Assembly: GCF_003060865.1 (NCBI RefSeq)
Contig: NZ_CP028918.1
Location: 876,001-940,000 of the forward strand
DNA length: 64,000 nucleotides
Source of the DNA: Gemmobacter aquarius
GTDB lineage: Bacteria; Pseudomonadota; Alphaproteobacteria; Rhodobacterales; Rhodobacteraceae
Direction: 5' to 3'
Part shown: one piece after another, positions 8,149-16,639 of the stretch
How positions within the stretch are numbered: the stretch's first letter is position 1
How the letters are laid out: the number at the start of each line of letters is the position of its first letter
Position numbers and translations under genes: made by a program
The notes under the pieces: generated by a model
Databases searched by the model: none
Told to the model about the DNA's origin: nothing
Seen by the model: only the letters and a program-made list of their open reading frames with translations

Positions 8149-8778
8149 TCAGCCTTGCGGGGGGAGGCTTCGTGCCATTTTCGCGGCGATGCCGGTCCGG
8201 CCCTGTGCGTTCAAGCCGTCGACGGCGCCTTGCAGGTCGCCGGGGGTGCGGTTCTGGCCCAGTTTGGATTTGGCGAGCACGGCTGTCACGGCGATCCGGA
8301 AGGCTACGATGTTTTGCAGCATCGTCTCCATGTAATCGGCGGGCGCGTCGGCCATTTTCCAGGCGGCACCGCCGTTGACGCGGCGTTCGTGCAGGCGGGT
8401 GAGCAGGCCCACGGCGGCGCGTTTGGCATGGGTGTCGTGCTGGAAGGTGATCGTGCCGTGGATATGGACCGCCTGATAGTTCCATGTCGGCACATGGCGG
8501 TGATGCTCGGCCTTGGACGGGTAGGTGTTGGGCGAGATATAGGCATCCTCTGCGCGGAAGATGGCGAGCACGGGATGCCCGTCGGGGACCATGCGGTGCA
8601 AGTCGTTGGCAAGGGCTGCGTGGCCGATCAGGCTGCAATCGGGGGCGGCGAGAAGCGGGATATGGTTGGCCAGCAGACCTTGTGACGTGTGCACGACGAG
8701 GCAGGCGAGCGGGGCTTCGGTCAGGATCGCCGCGATTTCGGCCTTGTCGGTTTCGTGGAAATGCGGCGGGATGTACAT
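8149..8778 (-). CDS. FMN-binding negative transcriptional regulator (PaiB family)
   Basis: 209 residues starting MYIPPHFHETDKAEI, with the family pattern LLANHIPLL near residue 35, GHAALAND near residue 53, YISPNTYPSK near residue 81 and VPTWNYQAVH near residue 95. These match PaiB-type split-barrel flavoproteins, known as repressors of sporulation and protease genes in Bacillus; the role in proteobacteria is not established. The start at 8778 is the conserved MYxP N-terminus. The gene lies between two tRNA-Gly genes, all on the minus strand. Confidence 0.88.
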   Translation of the reverse strand: MYIPPHFHETDKAEIAAILTEAPLACLVVHTSQGLLANHIPLLAAPDCSLIGHAALANDLHRMVPDGHPVLAIFRAEDAYISPNTYPSKAEHHRHVPTWNYQAVHIHGTITFQHDTHAKRAAVGLLTRLHERRVNGGAAWKMADAPADYMETMLQNIVAFRIAVTAVLAKSKLGQNRTPGDLQGAVDGLNAQGRTGIAAKMARSLPPQG

Positions 8779-8862
8779 GGCGCGGGTCCGGGTGGCTGTG
8801 CGGCGTCGTCGGGCGAGGATGGCAGCGCAGGTAAAGCAGGGCAAGCGGGGCCTGAAATGCGA

Positions 8863-8891
8863 AACGGCCGCCCGTTGCAGAGGCGGCCGTT
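8863..8891 (-). terminator. Terminator of tRNA-Gly copy 2
   Basis: AACGGCCGCC and GGCGGCCGTT form a 10-bp stem with a 9-base loop immediately downstream of the tRNA on the minus strand. It is followed by TTCGCATTT. Confidence 0.7.
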
Positions 8892-8903
8892 CGGCGATCC
8901 GGT

Positions 8904-8978
8904 TGGAGCGGGCGAGGCGATTCGAACGCCCGACCCTAACCTTGGCAAGGTTATGCTCTACCCCTGAGCTACGCCCGC
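8904..8978 (-). tRNA. tRNA-Gly (GCC), copy 2
   Basis: Same acceptor, D and anticodon arms as copy 1 (anticodon GCC). The T arm reads GGGCG-TTCGAAT-CGCCT, so the T stem differs from copy 1 at paired positions and stays base-paired. 75 nt with encoded CCA. It lies 125 bp upstream of the PaiB-type gene. Confidence 0.97.
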
Positions 8979-9106
8979 ACCGTCCGGATGGGGCGGATGT
9001 ATAAAAGCCTTGCGCGGGCCGCAAGGGGGGCAAAGCAAAAAAGCGCGGGATTTTGCGTTTGGCGGGGGAAGGGGTTAGGGGAAGGCGAGAACATAAGGAA
9101 ACGATG

Positions 9107-9646
9107 ATGGATGACGATCGGCTGCGGGCGGTGACGGCTTGCGAGTTTTGCGGGACGGTGGCGGAGTTTGGGGCGGAGTTTGGGGCGGGGCTGGAGGCGG
9201 TCGGTGTGCCGCCTGCAGGGGATGTGGCGCTGTGTGCGGCCTGTCGGGGCGATGCGCCGGCGGGCGAGGGCCATTGGCGTTGCCTAGAGGGGGCGGCGTG
9301 GTCGGATGTGCCTGCGGTGCAGCTTGCCGTCTGGCGTAAACTGGGGACGCTCGATGCGCCATGGGCTGTCGAGGCGCGGGAAAACATGGTGCTGGAGGGG
9401 GCGGTGCTGGGCTGGACCGAGGTCTTGGCAGGCGTGGTCCATCGCGACAGCAACGGGGCGGTTCTCGCGCAGGGCGATACGGTCGTGCTGATCAAGGACC
9501 TTGTGGTGAAGGGCGCGAACTTTACCGCCAAACGCGGGACTGCGGTGCGCGGTATCGCCTTGGTTGCCGACAACGCCGCCCAGATCGAAGGGCGGGTCGA
9601 GGGGCAGCGGATCGTGATCCTGACGGAATTCGTGAAGAAACGCTGA
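9107..9646 (+). CDS. PhnA/YjdM-like zinc-ribbon protein
   Basis: About 179 residues. The N-terminal half has CxxC pairs (ACEFCGT near residue 10 and LCAAC near residue 43) forming a zinc ribbon. The C-terminal half is the PhnA domain: DSNGAVLAQGDTVVLIKDL, VKGANFTAKRGT and a terminal EFVKKR. Despite the name, the family is not a proven phosphonate enzyme; its role is poorly defined. AAGGA precedes ATGs at 9104 and 9107; 9107 has the better spacing. It stands alone between tRNA-Gly and the BLUF gene, which is convergent. Confidence 0.85.
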   Translation: MDDDRLRAVTACEFCGTVAEFGAEFGAGLEAVGVPPAGDVALCAACRGDAPAGEGHWRCLEGAAWSDVPAVQLAVWRKLGTLDAPWAVEARENMVLEGAVLGWTEVLAGVVHRDSNGAVLAQGDTVVLIKDLVVKGANFTAKRGTAVRGIALVADNAAQIEGRVEGQRIVILTEFVKKR

Positions 9647-9744
9647 GGGTAGCGGGTGGCGCGTCTGTCGCCGAAAGGGCGGGACGGACGCGCGGCTTGG
9701 ACGGGCCGCAATTCCGCAGATGACGGCGTGCTGCGGCGGTCGGG

Positions 9745-10215
9745 TCAGGCCGCGGTTTCGGCGACCGCTTCGTCGGCTGGTTCGCCCATACGGAACAGGC
9801 CGTTGCGGAAGGCCGCGATCAGCAGCGTGGCGCGGCCTGCATCGATGGCGGTGAAATCGGCGGCGCGGTCGAAGGCATCGGTCAGGCCCGGCTGGCGGGT
9901 GATATCGTCGATGGTGACGCCGGAAAAGCCCATGGACCAGTCGGCAAAGGCGCGGTCATCGACCGCTGCCGTCAGGATGCGGAGGACGCTGCCGTGACGG
10001 GTGTCGGCGGCGATGCGCGAGAAGGTGGCCTCGACCGCGTCGGCGGGGCCTTCCAGCACCTGAAAATACGAGCCTTTGTCATGCAGCAAGAGGCCGGTGA
10101 TGCCCTTGGCGGCGTTGGCGCTGCGCGAATGGGCAAGGATGCGGTCCAGCATTTCGGGCGTCGCCGGATCGCTGGCTGCGCTGGCATAGACGAGCTGGAT
10201 AAGATTGCAGGACAT
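9745..10215 (-). CDS. BLUF-domain blue-light sensor protein
   Basis: 156 residues starting MSCNLIQLVYAS. The BLUF core is complete: flavin-site Tyr in QLVYAS, Asn in SANAAKGITGLLLH, Gln in SYFQVLEG, and the Trp/Met pair in FADWSMGF. BLUF proteins bind FAD and sense blue light. There is no output domain beyond a C-terminal helical extension of about 55 residues, so it probably acts through a partner protein. An upstream in-frame ATG at 10260 is less likely. Neighbours are a PhnA-like gene and pyruvate carboxylase, neither an obvious target. Confidence 0.92.
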   Translation of the reverse strand: MSCNLIQLVYASAASDPATPEMLDRILAHSRSANAAKGITGLLLHDKGSYFQVLEGPADAVEATFSRIAADTRHGSVLRILTAAVDDRAFADWSMGFSGVTIDDITRQPGLTDAFDRAADFTAIDAGRATLLIAAFRNGLFRMGEPADEAVAETAA

Positions 10216-10389
10216 TGGCACCCCTGAACGCAGCGCGCTGTTTTTCGCGCCTGCGCACAAGCAGTAACGGCAGGGTCCGCGCGATTTTAGCCGTGCGTCG
10301 GGCTGCGGCCATGCGAGGAAAGGCAGGGTGTCATCCCCGCTTTCGCGGAGATGACGGGACGAGGTGGCCCCGCGCAGGCGGGGACCGGG

Positions 10390-13300
10390 TCATTCCAGTT
10401 CGATGAGCAGGTCTTTCGCCTCGATCTGGCTGCCGGGGTGGATGTGGACGGCTTTCACGGTCGCCTCGCGGTCGGCGTGGAGGCCGGTTTCCATCTTCAT
10501 CGCCTCGATGGTCAGCAAAAGGTCGCCGGCGCGGACCTTTTGGCCGACCGAGACGGCGACCGAGGCGATGGAACCGGGCATGGGCGCGCCGATATGGGCG
10601 GGGTTGCCATCGGCGGCTTTGGGTTTCACCGCCGCTTTGGCCTTGATCGCACGGTTGGCGACGCGGATCACGCGGGGTTGGCCGTTGAGTTCGAAGAACA
10701 CTTTGACGTCGCCGTCTTCGGAGGTCTCGCCCACGGCTTGCAGGCGGATTTCGAGCTGCTTGCCGGGGTCGATTTCGGGGGTGATCTCTTCGCCCGGTTC
10801 CATGCCGTAGAAGAAGGTCTTGGTCGGCAGGGCGCGGACGGGGCCGTAAAGCCGGTGGCGGCCCATGTAGTCGAGGAAGACGCGTGGATACATCAGGTAG
10901 CCGTTGAGGTCTTCGTCATCCACCGTGTAGCCGCTGAGTTCGGCGGAAAGCTTGGCGCGGGTGTCTTCGATATCGACGGGCGGCAGGGTGGCACCCGGGC
11001 GTTCGGTGAGCGGGGTGTCGCCCTTGAGCACCTTTTGCTGGATGCCTGCGGGCCAGCCGCCGTGGGGGTGGCCGAGGTTGCCGCGCAGCATGTCGACGAC
11101 CGAATCGGGGAAGGCCACGTCCATGTTGGGGTCTTCGACTTCGGCGCGCGTCAGGCCTTGGGCCACCATCATCAGGGCCATGTCGCCCACGACTTTGGAC
11201 GAGGGCGTGACCTTGACGATATCGCCGAACATCTGGTTGGCATCGGCATAGGCTTGGGCGACTTCGGGCCAGCGGTCTTCGAGGCCGAGCGAGCGGGCTT
11301 GCGCCTTGAGGTTGGTGAACTGGCCGCCGGGCATTTCGTGGAGATAGACTTCGGACGCGGGGGCGGGCAGGCCGGATTCGAAGGCCGCGTATTGGCGGCG
11401 GACGGCTTCCCAGTAGTTCGAGATGTCGCGGATCGCGGCGATGTCGAGACCGGTGTCGCGGTCGGTGTGGCGCAGGGCTTCGACGATGGAGCCGAGGCAG
11501 GGCTGCGAGGTGCCGCCCGAGAAAGCGTCCATCGCGGCGTCTACCGCGTCGACGCCAGCGTCGCAGGCGGCGAGGATGGTGGCGGCCCCTGCGCCCGATG
11601 TGTCATGCGTGTGGAAGTGGATCGGCAGGCCGATTTCCTGCTTCAAGGTCTTGACCAGAAGGCGGGCGCCTGCGGGTTTCAGGAGGCCCGCCATATCCTT
11701 GAGGCCGAGGACGTGGGCACCTGCGGCTTTGAGTTCTTTCGCGCGGTCGACGTAATATTTCAGGTCATATTTGGCGCGGGCGGGGTCGAGGATGTCGCCG
11801 GTGTAGCAGATCGTGCCTTCGCAGACCTTGTTGGCTTCCAGAACTGCATCCATGGCGACGCGCATGTTTTCGACCCAGTTGAGGCTGTCGAACACGCGGA
11901 AGACGTCGACGCCGGTTTCGGCCGCCTGTTTGACGAAGAATTTGACCACGTTGTCGGGGTAGTTGGTGTAGCCGACGCCGTTGGAAGCGCGCAGCAGCAT
12001 CTGCGTCATCACGTTGGGCATATGGGCGCGCAGGTCGCGCAGGCGTTGCCACGGACATTCCTGCAAGAAGCGGTAGGCGACGTCGAAGGTGGCCCCGCCC
12101 CAGCATTCGACGCTGAACAGTTGCGGCAAGTTCGCCGCATAGGCGGGGGCGACGCGGATCATGTCGACCGAGCGCATGCGGGTGGCCAGAAGCGACTGGT
12201 GACCGTCACGCATCGTGGTGTCGGTCAGCAGCACCTTTTTCTGGGCCTTCATCCAGTCGGCGACGGCTTGGGGGCCTTTTTGTTCCAGAAGGTTGCGGGT
12301 GCCGGTGCCGGGCTGTTCGGTCAACAGGCGCGGCGGCTTGGGTTGCCGTGCCTCGGCCGGGGGTTTCGGGCGGCCTGCGGTTTCGGGGTGACCGTTGACC
12401 GTGATGTCGGCGATGTAGGTGAGGATTTTCGTGGCGCGGTCGCGGCGCTTTTTGAACACGAAAAGGTCGGGCGTCGTGTCGATGAATTTGGTGGTGTAGG
12501 TGTCATCAAGGAAGGTGGGGTGTTTCAGTAGGTTGATGACGAAATCGATGTTGGTCGCAACGCCACGGATGCGGAATTCGCGCAAGGCGCGGTCCATGCG
12601 GGCGATGGCCTTTTCGGGCGTTTGCGCGTGGGCGGTGACCTTGACCAGAAGCGAGTCGTAATAGCGGGTGATGACGCCGCCCGCGTAAGCCGTGCCGCCG
12701 TCGAGCCGGATGCCGTTGCCGGTGGCCGAGCGGTAGGCGGTGAGGCGGCCGTAATCGGGGATGAAATTGTTGAGCGGGTCTTCGGTCGTCACGCGGCATT
12801 GCAGGGCGTGGCCGTTCAGCTTGACGCCTTCCTGGCTGGCGATGCCGGTGGCTTCGGCAAGGGTCTTGCCTTCCTCGATCAGGATTTGCGCCTGCACGAT
12901 GTCGATGCCGGTGACTTCTTCGGTCACGGTGTGTTCGACCTGCACGCGGGGGTTCACCTCGATGAAGTAGAACTTGCCAGAGTCCATATCCATGAGGAAT
13001 TCGACGGTGCCCGCACATTCGTAATCGACATGGGCGCAGATGCGGCGGCCCATTTCGCAGACTTCGGCGCGCTGTTCGGGGGTCAGGTAGGGGGCAGGGG
13101 CGCGTTCGACGACTTTCTGGTTGCGGCGCTGCACGGTGCAGTCGCGTTCCCAGAGGTGGTAGATGTTGCCGTGCTTGTCGCCCAGTATCTGCACCTCGAC
13201 GTGGCGGGCGCGGATGATCATCTTTTCAAGGTAGCCCTCGCCGTTGCCAAAGGCGGCTTCGGCTTCGCGGCGGCCTTCGCGGACCTTTGCCTCAAGCTCG

Positions 13301-13833
13301 TCTTCCGACAGGATCGGGCGCATGCCGCGACCGCCGCCGCCCCATGACGCTTTCAGCATCAGGGGATAGCCGACTTCGGCGGCCTGTTTCTTGATCAGCG
13401 CCATGTCGTCGCCCAAAACCTCGGTCGCGGGGATGACGGGGACGCCTGCGGCCATGGCCACGTGGCGGGCGCTGGCTTTGTCGCCCAAGGCGCGCATGGT
13501 TTCGGCGCGGGGACCGATGAAGGTGATGCCCGCATTGTCGCAGGCTTCGACGAAATCGGGGTTTTCGGACAAGAGGCCGTAACCGGGGTGGATGGCATCG
13601 GCGCCGGCCATCTTGGCGACGCGGATGATTTCGGGGATGGAGAGGTAGGCGCCGACGGGCGAGAGCCCTTCGCCGATGCGGTAGGCTTCGTCTGCCTTGA
13701 AGCGGTGGAGCGAGAGTTTGTCTTCCTCGGCGAAGACCGCCACGGTTTTCTTGCCCATCTCGTTTGCGGCCCGCATCACGCGGATGGCGATCTCGCCACG
13801 GTTGGCGACGAGGATCTTGCGGAATTCGGGCAT
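10390..13833 (-). CDS. pyc: Pyruvate carboxylase
   Basis: 1147 residues, the full length of single-chain pyruvate carboxylases, which make oxaloacetate from pyruvate, bicarbonate and ATP. In order: biotin carboxylase (KILVANRGEIAIR, ATP-grasp loop KASWGGGGRGMR, EVNPRVQVEHTVTE); carboxyltransferase (LLTDTTMRDGHQSLL near residue 545, metal-site HFHTHDTSG); and a C-terminal biotinyl domain with EAMKMET, lysine being the biotin site about 35 residues from the end. The ATG at 13833 has AAAGGA seven bases upstream and is preferred over 13839. Monocistronic; divergent from uvrD with a 263-bp region between them. Confidence 0.97.
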   Translation of the reverse strand: MPEFRKILVANRGEIAIRVMRAANEMGKKTVAVFAEEDKLSLHRFKADEAYRIGEGLSPVGAYLSIPEIIRVAKMAGADAIHPGYGLLSENPDFVEACDNAGITFIGPRAETMRALGDKASARHVAMAAGVPVIPATEVLGDDMALIKKQAAEVGYPLMLKASWGGGGRGMRPILSEDELEAKVREGRREAEAAFGNGEGYLEKMIIRARHVEVQILGDKHGNIYHLWERDCTVQRRNQKVVERAPAPYLTPEQRAEVCEMGRRICAHVDYECAGTVEFLMDMDSGKFYFIEVNPRVQVEHTVTEEVTGIDIVQAQILIEEGKTLAEATGIASQEGVKLNGHALQCRVTTEDPLNNFIPDYGRLTAYRSATGNGIRLDGGTAYAGGVITRYYDSLLVKVTAHAQTPEKAIARMDRALREFRIRGVATNIDFVINLLKHPTFLDDTYTTKFIDTTPDLFVFKKRRDRATKILTYIADITVNGHPETAGRPKPPAEARQPKPPRLLTEQPGTGTRNLLEQKGPQAVADWMKAQKKVLLTDTTMRDGHQSLLATRMRSVDMIRVAPAYAANLPQLFSVECWGGATFDVAYRFLQECPWQRLRDLRAHMPNVMTQMLLRASNGVGYTNYPDNVVKFFVKQAAETGVDVFRVFDSLNWVENMRVAMDAVLEANKVCEGTICYTGDILDPARAKYDLKYYVDRAKELKAAGAHVLGLKDMAGLLKPAGARLLVKTLKQEIGLPIHFHTHDTSGAGAATILAACDAGVDAVDAAMDAFSGGTSQPCLGSIVEALRHTDRDTGLDIAAIRDISNYWEAVRRQYAAFESGLPAPASEVYLHEMPGGQFTNLKAQARSLGLEDRWPEVAQAYADANQMFGDIVKVTPSSKVVGDMALMMVAQGLTRAEVEDPNMDVAFPDSVVDMLRGNLGHPHGGWPAGIQQKVLKGDTPLTERPGATLPPVDIEDTRAKLSAELSGYTVDDEDLNGYLMYPRVFLDYMGRHRLYGPVRALPTKTFFYGMEPGEEITPEIDPGKQLEIRLQAVGETSEDGDVKVFFELNGQPRVIRVANRAIKAKAAVKPKAADGNPAHIGAPMPGSIASVAVSVGQKVRAGDLLLTIEAMKMETGLHADREATVKAVHIHPGSQIEAKDLLIELE

Positions 13834-14039
13834 GGGCATGTCCTTTGGACCGAGAGGGCAGACTGCGTAAACTTGACGCACTGTAGGGATGCCGCAACGC
13901 AGCGCAAGGGGCGGATGCGCTATGATACGAAGGATTTGCGACAGGGCGGGTTTGTGGAAACGGACGGGCGAAGCGGCGGTTGCCGGCCATTGTGGCGGGC
14001 GGTTTGCGGGGCGGGCGGGAATCGGGGGTTGCACTTTGC

Positions 14040-14054
14040 GAACATTAGGGGAAC
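14040..14054. promoter_or_regulatory. LexA (SOS) box upstream of uvrD/pcrA
   Basis: GAAC-ATTAGGG-GAAC is the exact complement of GTTC-N7-GTTC, the LexA box known for alphaproteobacteria. It ends 42 bp before the helicase start codon. This predicts DNA-damage induction of the helicase gene. Confidence 0.8.
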
Positions 14055-14096
14055 ATCGGGCTTTTCCTTTGGGAGCGCCCGCGCTAGGATGGCTCT

Positions 14097-16535
14097 ATGA
14101 GCCAATTCGACGAACATGACGCTTTCGAGGCTGCGGCCGTTCCCCCGACGATCCCCCTGTCGCAACGGGCGGTGGCGGCGCGGCCTGCGCCCTATATGGA
14201 CGACCTGAACCCCGCGCAGCGGGCGGCGGTCGAGGCGTTGGACGGACCCGTGCTGATGCTGGCCGGTGCGGGGACGGGCAAGACCAAGGCGCTGACGTCA
14301 CGCATCGTGCATCTGATGCGGATGGGGCGGGCGCGGCCGAACGAGATCTTGGCGGTGACTTTTACCAACAAGGCCGCCCGCGAGATGAAGGAGCGGGTGG
14401 GGCGCTTGCTGGGCGAAGCGGCCGAGGGGATGCCGTGGATGGGCACCTTTCATTCGCTTTCCGTCAAGATATTGCGTCGGCATGCGGAACTGGCGGGGCT
14501 GAAGTCGAACTTTACCATTCTGGATACGGATGACCAGATCCGGTTGCTAAAGCAGTTGATCGTGGCAGCCAACATCGACGAGAAGCGATGGCCCGCGCGG
14601 ATGCTGGCCGGAATGATCGACGGCTGGAAGAACCGCGCGCTGACGCCCGACCGCGTGCCTGCCGCCGAGGCGGGGGGCTACAACAACCGCGGGACCGAGA
14701 TTTACGAGCAGTATCAAGAGCGGCTTCGCACGCTGAACGCGGTCGATTTCGGCGATCTGCTGCTGCATGTGGTGACGATCTTCCAGAAGCACGGCGATGT
14801 TCTGGCGCAGTATCAGCGCTGGCTGAAATACATTCTGGTGGACGAGTACCAAGACACCAATATCTGCCAGTATCTGTGGCTGCGCCTGCTGGCGCAGGGG
14901 CACCGCAACATCTGCTGCGTGGGCGATGACGACCAGTCGATCTATGGCTGGCGGGGGGCCGAGGTCGGCAACATCCTGCGGTTCGAGAAGGATTTTCCCG
15001 GCGCGGTGGTGATCAAGCTGGAGCAGAATTACCGCAGCACGCCGCATATTCTGGCCGCCGCTTCGGGGGTGATCGCGGGGAACGCGGGGCGCTTGGGCAA
15101 GACGCTGTGGACCGAGGCCGAGGTGGGCGAGAAGGTGCGGCTGATCGGCCATTGGGACGGCGACGAGGAAGCGCGCTGGACCGGTGAGGAGATCGAGGCC
15201 TTGCAGCGCGGCACGCGGGGGATGCGGAAATACGGGCCGGAGGATATGGCCATACTGGTGCGGGCCAGCCACCAGATGCGGGCGTTCGAGGACCGGTTTC
15301 TGACGATCGGGATGCCGTATCGCGTGATCGGGGGGCCTCGGTTCTATGAGCGGCAGGAAATCCGCGATGCGATGGCCTATTTCCGGCTGGCGGTTTCGCC
15401 CGAGGATGATCTGGCCTTTGAACGGGTGGTGAACCTGCCCAAGCGCGGGCTTGGCGACAAAGCGCAGGCCGATATCCAGCGCATGGCGCGGCTGTCGGGG
15501 ATGAGCTTGCTTGAGGGCGCGCGCGAGTTGGTCGCATCGGGCGGGATCGGCGGCAAGGGCGCGGGGCAGTTGCGCGGCTTTGTCGAGGGGATCGACCGTT
15601 GGCACGGGCTGACGTTGCAGACGGTGCCGGTGATTGGCGATGATGATGTGATCGAAGGTGTCGCTGCCTTTGGCACGGCACCCAAGACCATGGACCATGT
15701 GCGGCTGGCCGAGACGATCCTGGAAGAATCGGGCTACACGGCCATGTGGCAGAACGACAAGACGCCCGAGGCTCCGGGGCGCCTGGAGAACCTGAAGGAA
15801 CTGGTCAAGGCGCTGGAACAGTTCGACAATTTGCAGGGGTTTCTGGAACACGTCTCGCTGATCATGGAGAACGAGACGGAAGAGGCGCTGGAAAAGGTGT
15901 CGATCATGACGCTGCATGCGGCCAAGGGACTGGAGTTTCCGGTGGTGTTCCTGCCGGGCTGGGAGGACGGGCTGTTCCCGAGCCAGCGCAGCATGGACGA
16001 GAGCGGGCTGAAGGGGCTGGAGGAGGAGCGGCGGCTGGCCTATGTGGGGATCACGCGGGCCGAGGAGGTCTGCACGGTGTCTTTTGCGTCGAACCGGCGG
16101 GTTTACGGGCAGTGGCAAAGCCAATTGCCCAGTCGCTTCATCGATGAGCTGCCGCCCGCGCATGTCGAGGTGCTGACGCCGCCGGGGTTGTATGGCGGCG
16201 GATACGGGGCTGCGGCGACGTTTGGCGCTTCGGCTTTCGACGAGAGGGTGGGCAAGGCGGATGTCTACAACTCGCCCGGCTGGCGGCGGATGCAGGACCG
16301 TTCGGCGACCCGCCCCGTGGCCCAGCCGCGCGAGGCGCGGGGGGTGGTGATCGACGCGACCGCTGTTTCGGCCTTTGCCGAAGGGGACCGCGTTTTCCAC
16401 CAGAAGTTCGGCTATGGTCTGGTGATCGGGATCGAGGGCGACAAGCTGGAGGTCGATTTCAGCAAGGCGGGCGTCAAGCGCGTGGTGGCGGGGTTCGTGG
16501 TGGACGCCGACGCTGTGGATGACGTGCCGTTCTGA
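14097..16535 (+). CDS. uvrD: UvrD/PcrA-type superfamily 1 DNA helicase
   Basis: 812 residues. Helicase motifs in order: Q motif LNPAQRAAVEAL, Walker A AGAGTGKT near residue 58, FTNKAAREM, GTFHSL, Walker B VDEYQDTN near residue 247, GDDDQSIYGWRGA, LEQNYRST, TLHAAKGLEFPVVF near residue 604, and VGITRAEE. The C-terminal HQKFGYGLVIGIEGDKLEVDF segment is the PcrA/UvrD tudor-like domain. It unwinds DNA in nucleotide excision and mismatch repair and clears RecA filaments. The ATG at 14097 follows a LexA box. Length is normal for the family. Confidence 0.96.
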   Translation: MSQFDEHDAFEAAAVPPTIPLSQRAVAARPAPYMDDLNPAQRAAVEALDGPVLMLAGAGTGKTKALTSRIVHLMRMGRARPNEILAVTFTNKAAREMKERVGRLLGEAAEGMPWMGTFHSLSVKILRRHAELAGLKSNFTILDTDDQIRLLKQLIVAANIDEKRWPARMLAGMIDGWKNRALTPDRVPAAEAGGYNNRGTEIYEQYQERLRTLNAVDFGDLLLHVVTIFQKHGDVLAQYQRWLKYILVDEYQDTNICQYLWLRLLAQGHRNICCVGDDDQSIYGWRGAEVGNILRFEKDFPGAVVIKLEQNYRSTPHILAAASGVIAGNAGRLGKTLWTEAEVGEKVRLIGHWDGDEEARWTGEEIEALQRGTRGMRKYGPEDMAILVRASHQMRAFEDRFLTIGMPYRVIGGPRFYERQEIRDAMAYFRLAVSPEDDLAFERVVNLPKRGLGDKAQADIQRMARLSGMSLLEGARELVASGGIGGKGAGQLRGFVEGIDRWHGLTLQTVPVIGDDDVIEGVAAFGTAPKTMDHVRLAETILEESGYTAMWQNDKTPEAPGRLENLKELVKALEQFDNLQGFLEHVSLIMENETEEALEKVSIMTLHAAKGLEFPVVFLPGWEDGLFPSQRSMDESGLKGLEEERRLAYVGITRAEEVCTVSFASNRRVYGQWQSQLPSRFIDELPPAHVEVLTPPGLYGGGYGAAATFGASAFDERVGKADVYNSPGWRRMQDRSATRPVAQPREARGVVIDATAVSAFAEGDRVFHQKFGYGLVIGIEGDKLEVDFSKAGVKRVVAGFVVDADAVDDVPF

Positions 16536-16545
16536 AGGACCAAAG

Positions 16546-16570
16546 AAGGGGGGCTTTCCGCCCCCCTCGG
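16546..16570. terminator. Hairpin after uvrD, shared with convergent benE
   Basis: GGGGGG-CTTTCCG-CCCCCC at 16548-16566 forms a GC-only stem between two convergent genes. It lacks a clear T run, so termination may be weak or Rho-aided. Confidence 0.5.
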
Positions 16571-16580
16571 CTTCGCCTCA

Positions 16581-16613
16581 CCCCCCGAGGATATTTGGGC
16601 CAGCGTGAATGGG
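16581..16613 (+). repeat. GAGGATATTTGGGC repeat, copy 1
   Basis: CCCCGAGGATATTTGGGCCAGCGTGAATGGGA, a copy of an intergenic repeat found five times in this window. It lies between convergent uvrD and benE, right after the uvrD hairpin. Confidence 0.8.
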
Positions 16614-16639
16614 ATTGCGGTTCACCCTTGCTCAAATAC

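Noticed and set aside
10351..12531. A 726-codon plus-strand frame over pyruvate carboxylase
   Set aside because: It is the antisense shadow of a fully conserved biotin enzyme; high GC gives long antisense frames.
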